From NCBI GenBank assembly GCA_016219185.1, contig JACRBZ010000023.1:62001-126000 (forward strand): DNA of 64,000 bases, read 5' to 3'. Under the pieces are notes generated by a model that saw only the letters and a program-made list of their open reading frames with translations, was not told the origin of the DNA and did not search any database. Shown here piece after piece: positions 44,437 through 52,918 of this stretch. Numbering within the stretch: position 1 is the first letter of the stretch; every line of letters begins with the position of its first letter. The translations under genes and the position numbers were made by a program. Source of the stretch: Deltaproteobacteria bacterium (GTDB lineage: Bacteria; Desulfobacterota; Desulfobacteria; Desulfobacterales; Desulfatirhabdiaceae).

Positions 44437-45786
44437 TTATCTTCCGCGGCCTTTTCCGAACTGTGGAATAAAGGGATTGGCGGTTCCGGCAGAACCTGCG
44501 GCTGACTGGGCCTGCTGCCCCAGCACGACTTCAGTGCCTTCCTTGAGTCCCTCGCCCTGAACCTCGGTCATGGCACCGTCACTGAGCCCGGCCTTTACCC
44601 GCAAAGGCTCCAGAAAATCTCCCCGGCGAATCCAGAGTGTTGCATGCTTCTTGCCATCAGAAAGCGATTTTTCCGGCCTTGAACTCGCTCTCTGCCCCTC
44701 TTCCCGGCTGCCTTTTGCACCCGGGGCATCCAAAGACGATTCGCGAAACTCCGGAGCCACCCGTTCAGCCGGCGGTATCCACCTCAGGGCTGCATTCGGA
44801 GCCATCAGGACATGATCAAGGCGACTGATCTCAAACTGAACATTGGCTGTCAGATAAGGCAGGAGACGGCCGTTTGAATTGTCCGTAATGATTTCAACCG
44901 TATAAGTGATAACATTCTGTGTCATGGAAGCGTTCAAACGTACCTTGCCGACTTCCCCGCGAAATGTTTCGCCCGGAAATGCGTCAACCGTGAAGCTGAC
45001 CGGCAGACCGGGCTGGATCTTGCCGATATCGGCCTCGTTGACAGCCACCCAGACCTGCATGCGCTTGAGGTCTTTGGCGATCAGAAACAGGCTCGGCGCA
45101 TTCAGGCTGGCCACAACCGTCTGCCCGATATTGACCCGGCGGTCGATGATGACGCCCCTGACCGGCGACTTGATCGTACAGTAACTCAGGTTGCGCTGCG
45201 CCCGCCTGAGCGTTGCTTCTGACTGGGACACCGCAGCCCTGGCCTGATCAATTGCTGCCCGGCCCACTGCAAGGTTTGCCCTGGCAATCTCATGAGCGGC
45301 CTGGTAAGCATCGTAGCTGGTAACGGACAATGCTTCCGACGGGCCGAGCTTTTGCGCCCGTTCCCAATCCCGCTGGGCCTGGACAAGCCTGGCCTTCAAC
45401 TGCTCGATATCTGCTTCGGCGCGCGCAAGCGAGGCCTTGTTTATTTGAACCTGGGCCGCTGCCTGGGCCGCATCGGCCGCATACAGGGAGTCATCGATCT
45501 GGGCCAGAACGGTTCCAGACTCGACCACGGATCCATAATCAATGGTTTTTCCCGCCTTGTCCTGGCCGAATTTCAGGATTTGTCCGGCAATCTGCGCGCC
45601 GATGTCTATCACTTCCTCGGGTTCAACCGTGCCGGTGGCACTGATGGAAATCAGAAGATCACCGCGCGTGATGTCCGCGGTGCGATATGAGATCGGCTGT
45701 CCATTGCCTTTGCGCAGATACAGGAAAATGGCAGCAACGGACAGTCCCAGTACGATGACCGCAATCACGGTTTTTTTATGCTTCAT
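44437..45786 (-). CDS. macA: MacA-type periplasmic adaptor
   Basis: A 449-residue membrane-fusion protein. N-terminal anchor (about 5-24), lipoyl halves (ISATGTVEPEEVIDIGAQIAG and SPVRGVIIDRRVNIGQTV) enclosing a long coiled hairpin (about 100-190), a beta-barrel domain, and a low-complexity stretch (about 355-395). It bridges MacB and the outer-membrane factor. The first transporter gene behind tetR. Confidence 0.9.
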   Translation of the reverse strand: MKHKKTVIAVIVLGLSVAAIFLYLRKGNGQPISYRTADITRGDLLISISATGTVEPEEVIDIGAQIAGQILKFGQDKAGKTIDYGSVVESGTVLAQIDDSLYAADAAQAAAQVQINKASLARAEADIEQLKARLVQAQRDWERAQKLGPSEALSVTSYDAYQAAHEIARANLAVGRAAIDQARAAVSQSEATLRRAQRNLSYCTIKSPVRGVIIDRRVNIGQTVVASLNAPSLFLIAKDLKRMQVWVAVNEADIGKIQPGLPVSFTVDAFPGETFRGEVGKVRLNASMTQNVITYTVEIITDNSNGRLLPYLTANVQFEISRLDHVLMAPNAALRWIPPAERVAPEFRESSLDAPGAKGSREEGQRASSRPEKSLSDGKKHATLWIRRGDFLEPLRVKAGLSDGAMTEVQGEGLKEGTEVVLGQQAQSAAGSAGTANPFIPQFGKGRGR

Positions 45787-45835
45787 GGTTCAGCTCGCTT
45801 CAAGGTGAATAAAACCCGGATTCAGATAAAGACTT

Positions 45836-46522
45836 TCAGATTGCTGTGTTGTCCGGAGCAACCGCCTTGTTTTCAATCTCCCGACGCATCTCCCGGATAC
45901 CCGCCAGGCTGAAGCGCAGGATGTGATCCGCCAGCACCGTCACATCCACATCAATAAACGGAGGCCCTGTGATTTTCTTTCCTTCGGAGGCTTTTTTTCG
46001 ACGCTGTTCTCGGATGATCAAATCAAAACACTGGGCCCGGATGCTCATCTGGCAGAGCTGCACCTGCAGATCGGACGCTTTTTCGCCCAGCAGTTCCCGC
46101 ATCAGGACAAACAGCCCGCGGCGGATCGGCTCGATGGATTCCTGCATGACATCAGCCAAAAGACCCGTCTGGTTGACAAGTTCTTTGTACAGGATGTCAA
46201 ATTCATAGCTTTGCGGGTCGGCGATTCGCTGAAGAATAGACTGAATTCGCCCACGAAGACGCTCCTCGGGGGGCGCCTCCGGCGGCACATTCCCATCAGC
46301 GGGGTAAATCTCCAGTGAGCGCTGAAACGACCGACGCCATGCCTCGGCATACAGGGTTGCCTTGTCTCGGAAATAGTAATTTGCCGCAGCAATGTTTGCA
46401 TTTGCCCGCTCGCAGATCTCCGCAAGCGTGGCTTCCCGGTATCCCTTTTCCGCAAACACCTCGCAGGCGCTTTTCAACAGCCGGGCCTGCGTGTCGCGAT
46501 CAGGCTTCTTTCCAGATTTCAT
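45836..46522 (-). CDS. TetR-family repressor of the efflux operon
   Basis: A 228-residue regulator: N-terminal HTH (about 10-55; SACEVFAEKGYREATLAEICERANANIAAANYYF) and a CerR/DUF1956-like ligand domain. A TTG at 46534 is in frame, but ATG 46522 is preferred. It lies 49 bp ahead of macA on the same strand, so it is probably the autoregulated first gene of the operon. A 22-bp palindrome just upstream is its candidate operator. The inducer is unknown. Confidence 0.88.
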   Translation of the reverse strand: MKSGKKPDRDTQARLLKSACEVFAEKGYREATLAEICERANANIAAANYYFRDKATLYAEAWRRSFQRSLEIYPADGNVPPEAPPEERLRGRIQSILQRIADPQSYEFDILYKELVNQTGLLADVMQESIEPIRRGLFVLMRELLGEKASDLQVQLCQMSIRAQCFDLIIREQRRKKASEGKKITGPPFIDVDVTVLADHILRFSLAGIREMRREIENKAVAPDNTAI

Positions 46523-46548
46523 TGAGCACCCCAAACGATAAAACGTAT

Positions 46549-46570
46549 AATTGAAATAATTATTTTAATT
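46549..46570. promoter_or_regulatory. Palindromic operator candidate for the TetR regulator
   Basis: AATTGAAATAA and TTATTTTAATT form an adjacent inverted repeat with one mismatch, 27 bp before the TetR start codon. Position and symmetry fit a TetR dimer site. Confidence 0.5.
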
Positions 46571-46619
46571 TTAAATTTATTATGACTGCATGTCCGTGTC
46601 AAGGAAAATAATCAAGCCG

Positions 46620-46712
46620 TCAGGCGGGAATAAAAATCGTGGTGGTGATGGTCAGCGCCTTCATCACCTCATTCATGCGGTTGCTCACGCTGGAAAGATA
46701 AATCTCCAGAAG
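46620..46712 (-). pseudogene. Relic of corA (C-terminal fragment)
   Basis: A 30-codon minus-strand stretch encodes LLEIYLSSVSNRMNEVMKAL followed by TITTTIFIPA and a stop. This is the conserved helix before the first membrane segment of CorA magnesium transporters. The frame is blocked upstream by a nearby stop, and the pore motif (GMN) that should follow is absent, so only a fossil remains. Confidence 0.75.
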
Positions 46713-46787
46713 GGTAACGCATCAGGCTGTTGTTATCCGGGGAAGTTGTTCTTTTGGCGTAGGTCGGTTCGTCATTTCTAACTTTTT

Positions 46788-47153
46788 TTATTTCAGGATC
46801 TCCTTGATCAAATCCGGAAGTTCCCGGGTATCGATGGGTTTGGCAATATAATGATCAAAACCGGCTTTCATGATGCGCTCCTTGTCGCCCGACATGGCAA
46901 AGGAGGTCAGGGCGATCATCTTGATGTTCTTTGTATCCGGGTCGCCCCGGATGATTTTTCCGGCAATGAAGCCATCCATGACAGGCATCTGGAGGTCCAT
47001 AAGGATCAGATCAGGCTTGTACTTCTTCGCCATTTCGATGCCCTCCTGACCATCTTTCGCCTCCATAATCTCATACCCATGAAACTCCAGAACGGCCTTG
47101 ACAAGCAAGCGGTTTTGAGGATTATCCTCTACTATTAAGATGCGCTGCCTCAT
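46788..47153 (-). CDS. Single-domain response regulator (CheY-like)
   Basis: A 121-residue receiver: acidic pair in LIVEDN, phospho-acceptor Asp in LILMDLQMPVMDG (about 51), Thr in ALTSFAM and Lys in YIAKPID. The ATG at 47153 has GGAGG upstream; the frame starts 15 bp earlier and overlaps the kinase gene. It has no output domain and probably works with the upstream PAS kinase in a phosphorelay. Confidence 0.88.
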   Translation of the reverse strand: MRQRILIVEDNPQNRLLVKAVLEFHGYEIMEAKDGQEGIEMAKKYKPDLILMDLQMPVMDGFIAGKIIRGDPDTKNIKMIALTSFAMSGDKERIMKAGFDHYIAKPIDTRELPDLIKEILK

Positions 47154-47164
47154 ATAAGCCTCCA

Positions 47165-49348
47165 TCATTCTTCTATTTTATCTTTTTTCCCATATAAAAC
47201 CGGCAGGGTGAAATAAAACCGGCTCCCTGTGCCATATTCACTCTCCACCCGCATGACGCCGTGATGAAATTCCACGAGGCGCTTCGTCAGGGCCAGCCCC
47301 AGACCGGTACCCTCGTGTTCCTTTGTTAAAACACGCTGGTGAAGCTGGGTGAACTCGCCGAAAAGCCTGGGCAGATCCTCCTCCTTTATCCCGATGCCCG
47401 TGTCCTCTACGCAGACTTCAAGCATGCGCTGCTGTTCGCTCCCATTTTCGAACGCCGCCATATACGCCCGCACCGTTACCCTTCCCCCATAGGGTGTGAA
47501 CTTGACGGCATTAGAGAGAAGATTGAAGAGGATCTGCTTGATTTTTCGCTCATCGGCCTCGACATGGATATCGGCATCGGACTCGATCTCAACGCACAAG
47601 ACGATGCCATGTTTCATGGCCTTTTCCCTCAGCATGACGATGGATGAAGCCAGGATCGCACGGATGGGAAACCAGCTCGCCTCGAATTCCATTTTCCCCG
47701 CCTCGACCTTGGACAGATCCAGGATGTCATTGATCAGACTGAGCAAATGCTTTCCGGCGTTATAAATATGATGGGCATAGGTTTTTTGCCGGTCATTGAG
47801 GTCTCCATAGAGTTCATCCTCCAAAACCTCCGAAAAGCCGAGGATGGCATTGAGAGGAGTGCGCAGTTCGTGGCTCATATTGGCCAGGAATTCAGATTTT
47901 ACCTGAGTGGTACGTTTTAACTCGCTGGCCAACTCCTTTAACTCTTCATGGGCTTTTTTCAAACCACTTTCTATCTTCCTGCGCTCGGTGATGTCCTCGA
48001 TGGCAAGGAGAATCTTCTGAGAATCGATTTCTTTTTGATGGATCCTGCGAACATTGAGCAGTATTATCCTGCGCCCGATGTTTGGAAAGTCATGTTCAAT
48101 TTCATAATCATCGAACCGGCCGTCTTTGAGAAGAATCTCTTCAAGTAACATCCGAAGCCTGGGAATATCCCATTGTCGATTACCGAGGTCATAGATAAGC
48201 TTACCTGTAGTTTCATCAGGTGTTACCTTGAAGTAATCATGAAAACTACGGTTGGCGGAGAGAACCTTCAAGTCTGAATCCAGCACCAATAGGGGTTCGC
48301 GCACCGTGTTGATGACGCTCTCAGTAAATTCAAGGATTTCTGCGGATTTTTTAACAATTTTCAGTTTTTTCCGGGTCTTTTCCAGGCCGTCTTCTATCTT
48401 CCTACGCTCGGTGATGTCCTCGATGGCAAGGATGATGATCCGTTCCTTTCCCAACTCTCTTTGAATCTGCCGGGCATTCAAAAGCATTATGCGCCTGCCA
48501 ATGGTGGTAAAATCGTGTTCAACCTCGTAGTCATCAAAGGTTGTTTTTTGGGGAAGGATGGTTTCCAGCAATACCCGCAGCTTGGGAATGTCCCATTGCC
48601 GGTTACCGAGGTTGTAGATAAGATTCCCGATTGTTTCCTCTGATGTTATTTTGAAGGTATCGTAGAAGCTGCGGCTGGCTGTGAGAATCTTCAGGTCGGA
48701 ATTCAGCACCAATAGGGGTTCGCGCACGGTTTCTACAATGTTATCGGTATATTCCATAATATTCAGGATTTCAGCTTCCAACCGCTGGCGTTCGGTAATA
48801 TCGCTCAGCACGATGCGGCACACGGGCGCGCCGTCGGCGTCCAGCACGACGGTCGCTTTCAGATGCGTCCAGAATGACGTCCCATCCTGTTTCACCATCC
48901 GCAGTTCGCACACCTGCGGTTCACCGGTTTCAAAGAGCTGTTTTCGGTACAGGTAGTAGATGTCCTGGTCCTCCTTGAGGATGAATCGGGTGATCGGCTG
49001 CTTGGCCAGCGTATCCCGGGCCATGCCCAGCAGGATGGCGGCGGTGAGGTTGGCTTCCAGGATCAGCCCCACTTCGCTGACGGTGCAATAGCCCACCGGT
49101 GCCAGGTTATAGAGGTCGAAATAGCGCGCCAGTACGGCGTTCAGTTCTGCCTGTGCAATGCGCAGTTCCTCGTTCTGTATCTCCAGTTCGATCTGATGCA
49201 CGCGCAGCTCGTGGAGCGTCTGCCGTGTTTCTTCGGGAGATAGGGCATCAAGGTTTTCCGACAACAAGTCCGCTTTTTCCCGAGCGATCTCTTCAGCCTG
49301 CCGGCGTATTTCGACGGCTTGTTTGGAGCGTTTATCCTTGATTTTCAT
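47165..49348 (-). CDS. PAS-domain sensor histidine kinase
   Basis: A 727-residue soluble kinase. An N-terminal coiled coil (about 1-75) is followed by three PAS domains (about 80-200, 205-330, 335-465), of which the second and third are near copies (shared EPLLVLxSDLKxL and LGNRQWDIPxLRxLLE). Then come a HisKA domain with FLANMSHELRTPLNAILG and an ATPase domain with EHEGTGLGLALTKRLVE. No membrane segment. It pairs with the receiver gene that follows. Confidence 0.92.
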   Translation of the reverse strand: MKIKDKRSKQAVEIRRQAEEIAREKADLLSENLDALSPEETRQTLHELRVHQIELEIQNEELRIAQAELNAVLARYFDLYNLAPVGYCTVSEVGLILEANLTAAILLGMARDTLAKQPITRFILKEDQDIYYLYRKQLFETGEPQVCELRMVKQDGTSFWTHLKATVVLDADGAPVCRIVLSDITERQRLEAEILNIMEYTDNIVETVREPLLVLNSDLKILTASRSFYDTFKITSEETIGNLIYNLGNRQWDIPKLRVLLETILPQKTTFDDYEVEHDFTTIGRRIMLLNARQIQRELGKERIIILAIEDITERRKIEDGLEKTRKKLKIVKKSAEILEFTESVINTVREPLLVLDSDLKVLSANRSFHDYFKVTPDETTGKLIYDLGNRQWDIPRLRMLLEEILLKDGRFDDYEIEHDFPNIGRRIILLNVRRIHQKEIDSQKILLAIEDITERRKIESGLKKAHEELKELASELKRTTQVKSEFLANMSHELRTPLNAILGFSEVLEDELYGDLNDRQKTYAHHIYNAGKHLLSLINDILDLSKVEAGKMEFEASWFPIRAILASSIVMLREKAMKHGIVLCVEIESDADIHVEADERKIKQILFNLLSNAVKFTPYGGRVTVRAYMAAFENGSEQQRMLEVCVEDTGIGIKEEDLPRLFGEFTQLHQRVLTKEHEGTGLGLALTKRLVEFHHGVMRVESEYGTGSRFYFTLPVLYGKKDKIEE

Positions 49349-49447
49349 TATGGGTTAACCTTATCCATTGCCGCTCAGAAGGCGTCATTACAGGCATGGC
49401 ACAGGGCTTCCGGTCTGTAAAAAATTAAGTAGTTAACATGACCGCCT

Positions 49448-50506
49448 TCACATGATGGCATGTTCTTCATATATCGCATCAAACCGCCGGTGGTTGTCTT
49501 TGAAGGCTTCCAGTACGAGGGGATCAAAATGTCCCGGCAGGGTGCGGCCGTCTCCCTCGGCGATGATGTGCAACGTTTTCTTATGAGTGAAGGGTGGCTT
49601 GTAGGGTCGTCTGCTGCGCAGCGCGTCGTAAACATCCACGATGTTGAAGACCCTGCCTTCAAGAGGGATTTCCTCCTCCCTCAATCCCGCCGGATATCCC
49701 GTACCGTCCCAGCGTTCGTGATGGTGGAAAGCAAAACGCTCTGCCGCTGCCATAATGGGAGAATTGCCTCCTGAAAGGATACTCGCACCAATGGTGGTGT
49801 GGGTTTTCATAATATCGAACTCCTCTTTGGTCAGCGGGGCTTGTTTTAGAAGGATGCGGTCGGGAATACCGATTTTGCCGATGTCATGCATGGGGCTGGC
49901 ATAAAAGAATGTGTCCACATCCGCGTCGGCACAGCCGATTTCCCTCGCCAGAAACCGGGTGTAATGGCTCGTACGCTTAATGTGGGAGGCCGTGTCGTCA
50001 TCCCTGCGTTCCGCCGCTCTGGTGAGGCAGTAAATACTGTCGATGAAGGCATCCCGAAGCTGCTGCGTCTTCTCCGCCACCTGGGCAGTGAGAATCTTGT
50101 TGTGGTCTTTCAGAAAATCCTCGAATTCCTTGATACGTAAAAGATTTTTCGTGCGGACGAGGAGTTCGATGCGGTCGAAAGGTTTACTCAGTAAATCATT
50201 GGCCCCCGCTCCCAGCCCTTTCAGCCGGGATTGCTTATCCGCCAGACCGGTGACCATGACCACGGGGATATGATTCATGACGGGATTGTCCTTGATGACC
50301 CCGCACACCTCGAAACCGTTTATTCCGGGCATCATCACATCGAGCAAGACGAGATCCACCGCCTGGAAAGTCATGATTTCCAAAGCCTCCGCACCCCCTT
50401 GCGCCTTCAAAATAATATAACCCTCTTGCCGCAGAATCGCCTCCAGAAGTTTGAGGTTATCGGGGTCGTCATCAACGCATAGAATCGTTTTTCTCAGGTT
50501 CTCCAT
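49448..50506 (-). CDS. Response regulator with HD-GYP phosphodiesterase domain
   Basis: A 352-residue RpfG-like protein. Receiver about 8-120 (phospho-acceptor in LVLLDVMMPGING), coiled linker, then HD-GYP domain about 160-345 with HIKRTSHYTRFLA, HDIGKIGIPD and HHERWDGTGYPAGL. All metal and GYP residues are present, so it should hydrolyse cyclic di-GMP. It lies between two PAS kinases, one of which may phosphorylate it. Confidence 0.92.
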   Translation of the reverse strand: MENLRKTILCVDDDPDNLKLLEAILRQEGYIILKAQGGAEALEIMTFQAVDLVLLDVMMPGINGFEVCGVIKDNPVMNHIPVVMVTGLADKQSRLKGLGAGANDLLSKPFDRIELLVRTKNLLRIKEFEDFLKDHNKILTAQVAEKTQQLRDAFIDSIYCLTRAAERRDDDTASHIKRTSHYTRFLAREIGCADADVDTFFYASPMHDIGKIGIPDRILLKQAPLTKEEFDIMKTHTTIGASILSGGNSPIMAAAERFAFHHHERWDGTGYPAGLREEEIPLEGRVFNIVDVYDALRSRRPYKPPFTHKKTLHIIAEGDGRTLPGHFDPLVLEAFKDNHRRFDAIYEEHAIM

Positions 50507-50542
50507 AGTTGCCTCCGGAAATCAGGGCTGCGAGCCTTTTGC

Positions 50543-52699
50543 TCATTTTTCATGTCCAGCCTTGACGGGGATGGTAAAGATAAACCTGCTCCCCATGCCA
50601 TAGTCGCTCTCCACCCGGATAGCACCGCCATGGGCTTCAATGAATTTACTGGCCAGGACCAGCCCTATACCCACCCCTGCAAACTGTTTGGTCAGGGGCG
50701 CCTCGAGCTGTTCAAAAGGCCGGAAGAGCTGGGGCAAGTCCTCCTCCCGGATGCCGATACCCGTGTCCTCTACCGTGATTTCTATAAAATCGTCCTTGCC
50801 GGATTCTTCCGAACTTTTTCGATAGCGGACGCTGAGGGCTATCCGCCCCCCCTCCCTGGAAAACTTCACAGCATTGGAGAGAAGGTTGTGAAACACCTGG
50901 ACAAGTTTGCCCCGATCCGCCCGGATTATCCTGCCCGCTTCCGTTCCCAAGTCGCGGATGAGGGTGAGATGACGATCTGTTGCGGCCTTCCGGAAAACGG
51001 ACAGCGATGAATCGACGATATCCTTCAGGAGAAAGTTATCCCACTCCATATCGGGATTACTGACATCCATACGCACAAAACTGACAATGTTCTTTAGGGT
51101 ATCATGGAGTCGCTCGCCGGAGTTAAGGATAGTCTCCACATACCCCTGTTGCTTTTCATTGAGGTACCCAAAATTCTTTGTTAAAAGAACCTGGGAAAAA
51201 CCGATAATATGGCTCAGGGGTGTGGTGAGTTCATGACTTATATTTGCAAGGAACTCCGACTTGGCCTGTTTGGCCTCTTCTTCGAGGGCCTTCGCCTCGG
51301 TGAGTTTCTGCAAACTGTCGTAAAGCTCTTTGTTGAGTGCCCGTATCTTTTCTTCTGCCTGCTTGCGTTCGGTGATGTCGCGGTCGGTGCCGCGATACCC
51401 TTTTAAGTTGCCACAGGTATCATAAAAGGGACAACCGCTGGTTTCCATGTAAACCCAATGTCCGTCTTTGTGAAGGTTGATGTTTTCCAGGGCGATGATG
51501 GATCGATGTTCTGACAACAGTGACTGAAATAATGCCGCGACGCGCTGTGCTTCCTCCGCCGGCATCAGGTCAAACGGCGTTTTGCCAAGGAGTTCTCCCG
51601 GTTCATAGCCGAGCATGTCTTTAACCCGTATGCTGACATAGGTGTATTGTCCTCCGGGGTTCACCTCCCAGACCCAGTCGTATATTTGCTCAACCAGGTC
51701 CTGGAATCGCTGTTTGCTCCCCAACAGCTTCTCTTCCGCCCGCTTGCGCTCAACGATTTCCTGACGGAGCTGTTCATTCGTCGTTTGGAGTTCGACCGTG
51801 CGCTCCCGCACCATTTGCGCAAGGTGGTCGCGATGCTGCTTCAATTCGTCTTCAAGCCGTTTGAGTTCTGTTATTTCTTTTGAGATAATAACGATTTTCG
51901 TTACCTCTCCGGATGGACGATGCTCCACTGCAGGACTGAATGTCCGGAGAAAATACCTTCCGTCTCTTTCGCTCCAGTGTTCTTGATACGTCGCTTTGCC
52001 GGTTTCGATTACTTCTTTCACCTTTTGCGCAAAATCTCTTGAATCCTCTTCGGAGTGGACATCGCTGTATCTTCTGCCGGTGATATCCTCCAGCGGAAGG
52101 CCAAGCCTCCGTCCGTGGACCTCATTCAGGAACAAGTACCTGCATTCACTGTCCACCAAATACATTGAATCGACGGAAGCAGCCAATAATCGATATCCCT
52201 CCTCACGTTTCCTCAGTTTTTCTTCGAAAACTTTCCTCTCTGAAATATCTCTCGAAGTCATTACGATGGCAGTGACCTCCCCTTTATCATTTCTGATAAA
52301 GTCGCCTGCCGTCTCGAGCCAGACGTAATGTCCCTTTGCATGTTTTACCCTGCATTCAACCCTGGCAGGCTGTTTTTTTACTACAGCCTCGGAAAATATT
52401 TTGAATGCATTTTCAATGTCCTCCGGGTGAACAAAGTTAAAGGTTGATCTTCCAAGCACATCCTCCGGCTTGTGGCCGAGAATGGCGAAGTGAGACGGGC
52501 TTACATATAAATTATTCCCCAGTAGATCAGTCAGCTTGATCATGTCCGACATATTGTCTGTAATCAGCTTCAAAAGTTCCTCACTATTGCACAGCGCATC
52601 CGCAGTCTGCTTGTGCTTACAAGTCCCTTTCGCGGCATGTTCCTTTATCCGATTACTCAGATCGTCATGGCGACCCGGGCCAACCTCTTCTGCCGTCAT
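50543..52699 (-). CDS. PAS-domain sensor histidine kinase
   Basis: A 718-residue soluble kinase with three PAS/PAC units (about 40-165, 165-290 and 330-455), a coiled coil between the second and third (LKQHRDHLAQMVRERTVELQ), a HisKA domain (FLANISHELTTPLSHIIG) and an ATPase domain (VEDTGIGIREEDLPQLF, FAGVGIGLVLASKFIE). The G2 box has GVGIGL instead of the usual GTGLGL, a mild deviation. It starts behind GGAGGT and lies 36 bp before the HD-GYP gene. Confidence 0.9.
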   Translation of the reverse strand: MTAEEVGPGRHDDLSNRIKEHAAKGTCKHKQTADALCNSEELLKLITDNMSDMIKLTDLLGNNLYVSPSHFAILGHKPEDVLGRSTFNFVHPEDIENAFKIFSEAVVKKQPARVECRVKHAKGHYVWLETAGDFIRNDKGEVTAIVMTSRDISERKVFEEKLRKREEGYRLLAASVDSMYLVDSECRYLFLNEVHGRRLGLPLEDITGRRYSDVHSEEDSRDFAQKVKEVIETGKATYQEHWSERDGRYFLRTFSPAVEHRPSGEVTKIVIISKEITELKRLEDELKQHRDHLAQMVRERTVELQTTNEQLRQEIVERKRAEEKLLGSKQRFQDLVEQIYDWVWEVNPGGQYTYVSIRVKDMLGYEPGELLGKTPFDLMPAEEAQRVAALFQSLLSEHRSIIALENINLHKDGHWVYMETSGCPFYDTCGNLKGYRGTDRDITERKQAEEKIRALNKELYDSLQKLTEAKALEEEAKQAKSEFLANISHELTTPLSHIIGFSQVLLTKNFGYLNEKQQGYVETILNSGERLHDTLKNIVSFVRMDVSNPDMEWDNFLLKDIVDSSLSVFRKAATDRHLTLIRDLGTEAGRIIRADRGKLVQVFHNLLSNAVKFSREGGRIALSVRYRKSSEESGKDDFIEITVEDTGIGIREEDLPQLFRPFEQLEAPLTKQFAGVGIGLVLASKFIEAHGGAIRVESDYGMGSRFIFTIPVKAGHEK

Positions 52700-52918
52700 G
52701 GCTTACCTCCATCCTGGCGATTCATGCCCACATCATTCTATATCCCTTAAAAAACTTCCCCCTTCCCCCTGCCCGAAATGGAAACGATATGGCATTCCCA
52801 GATCGGATATTCCCCTTTACGGACCATGGCTCTAACCGGAAGGTTGAGACAGGGCATTTCACTAAGGTTCAGCACTTCGGGCAGAAGGATCTGCTTCCGG
52901 CTGAAAGCTGGAGAAAAT

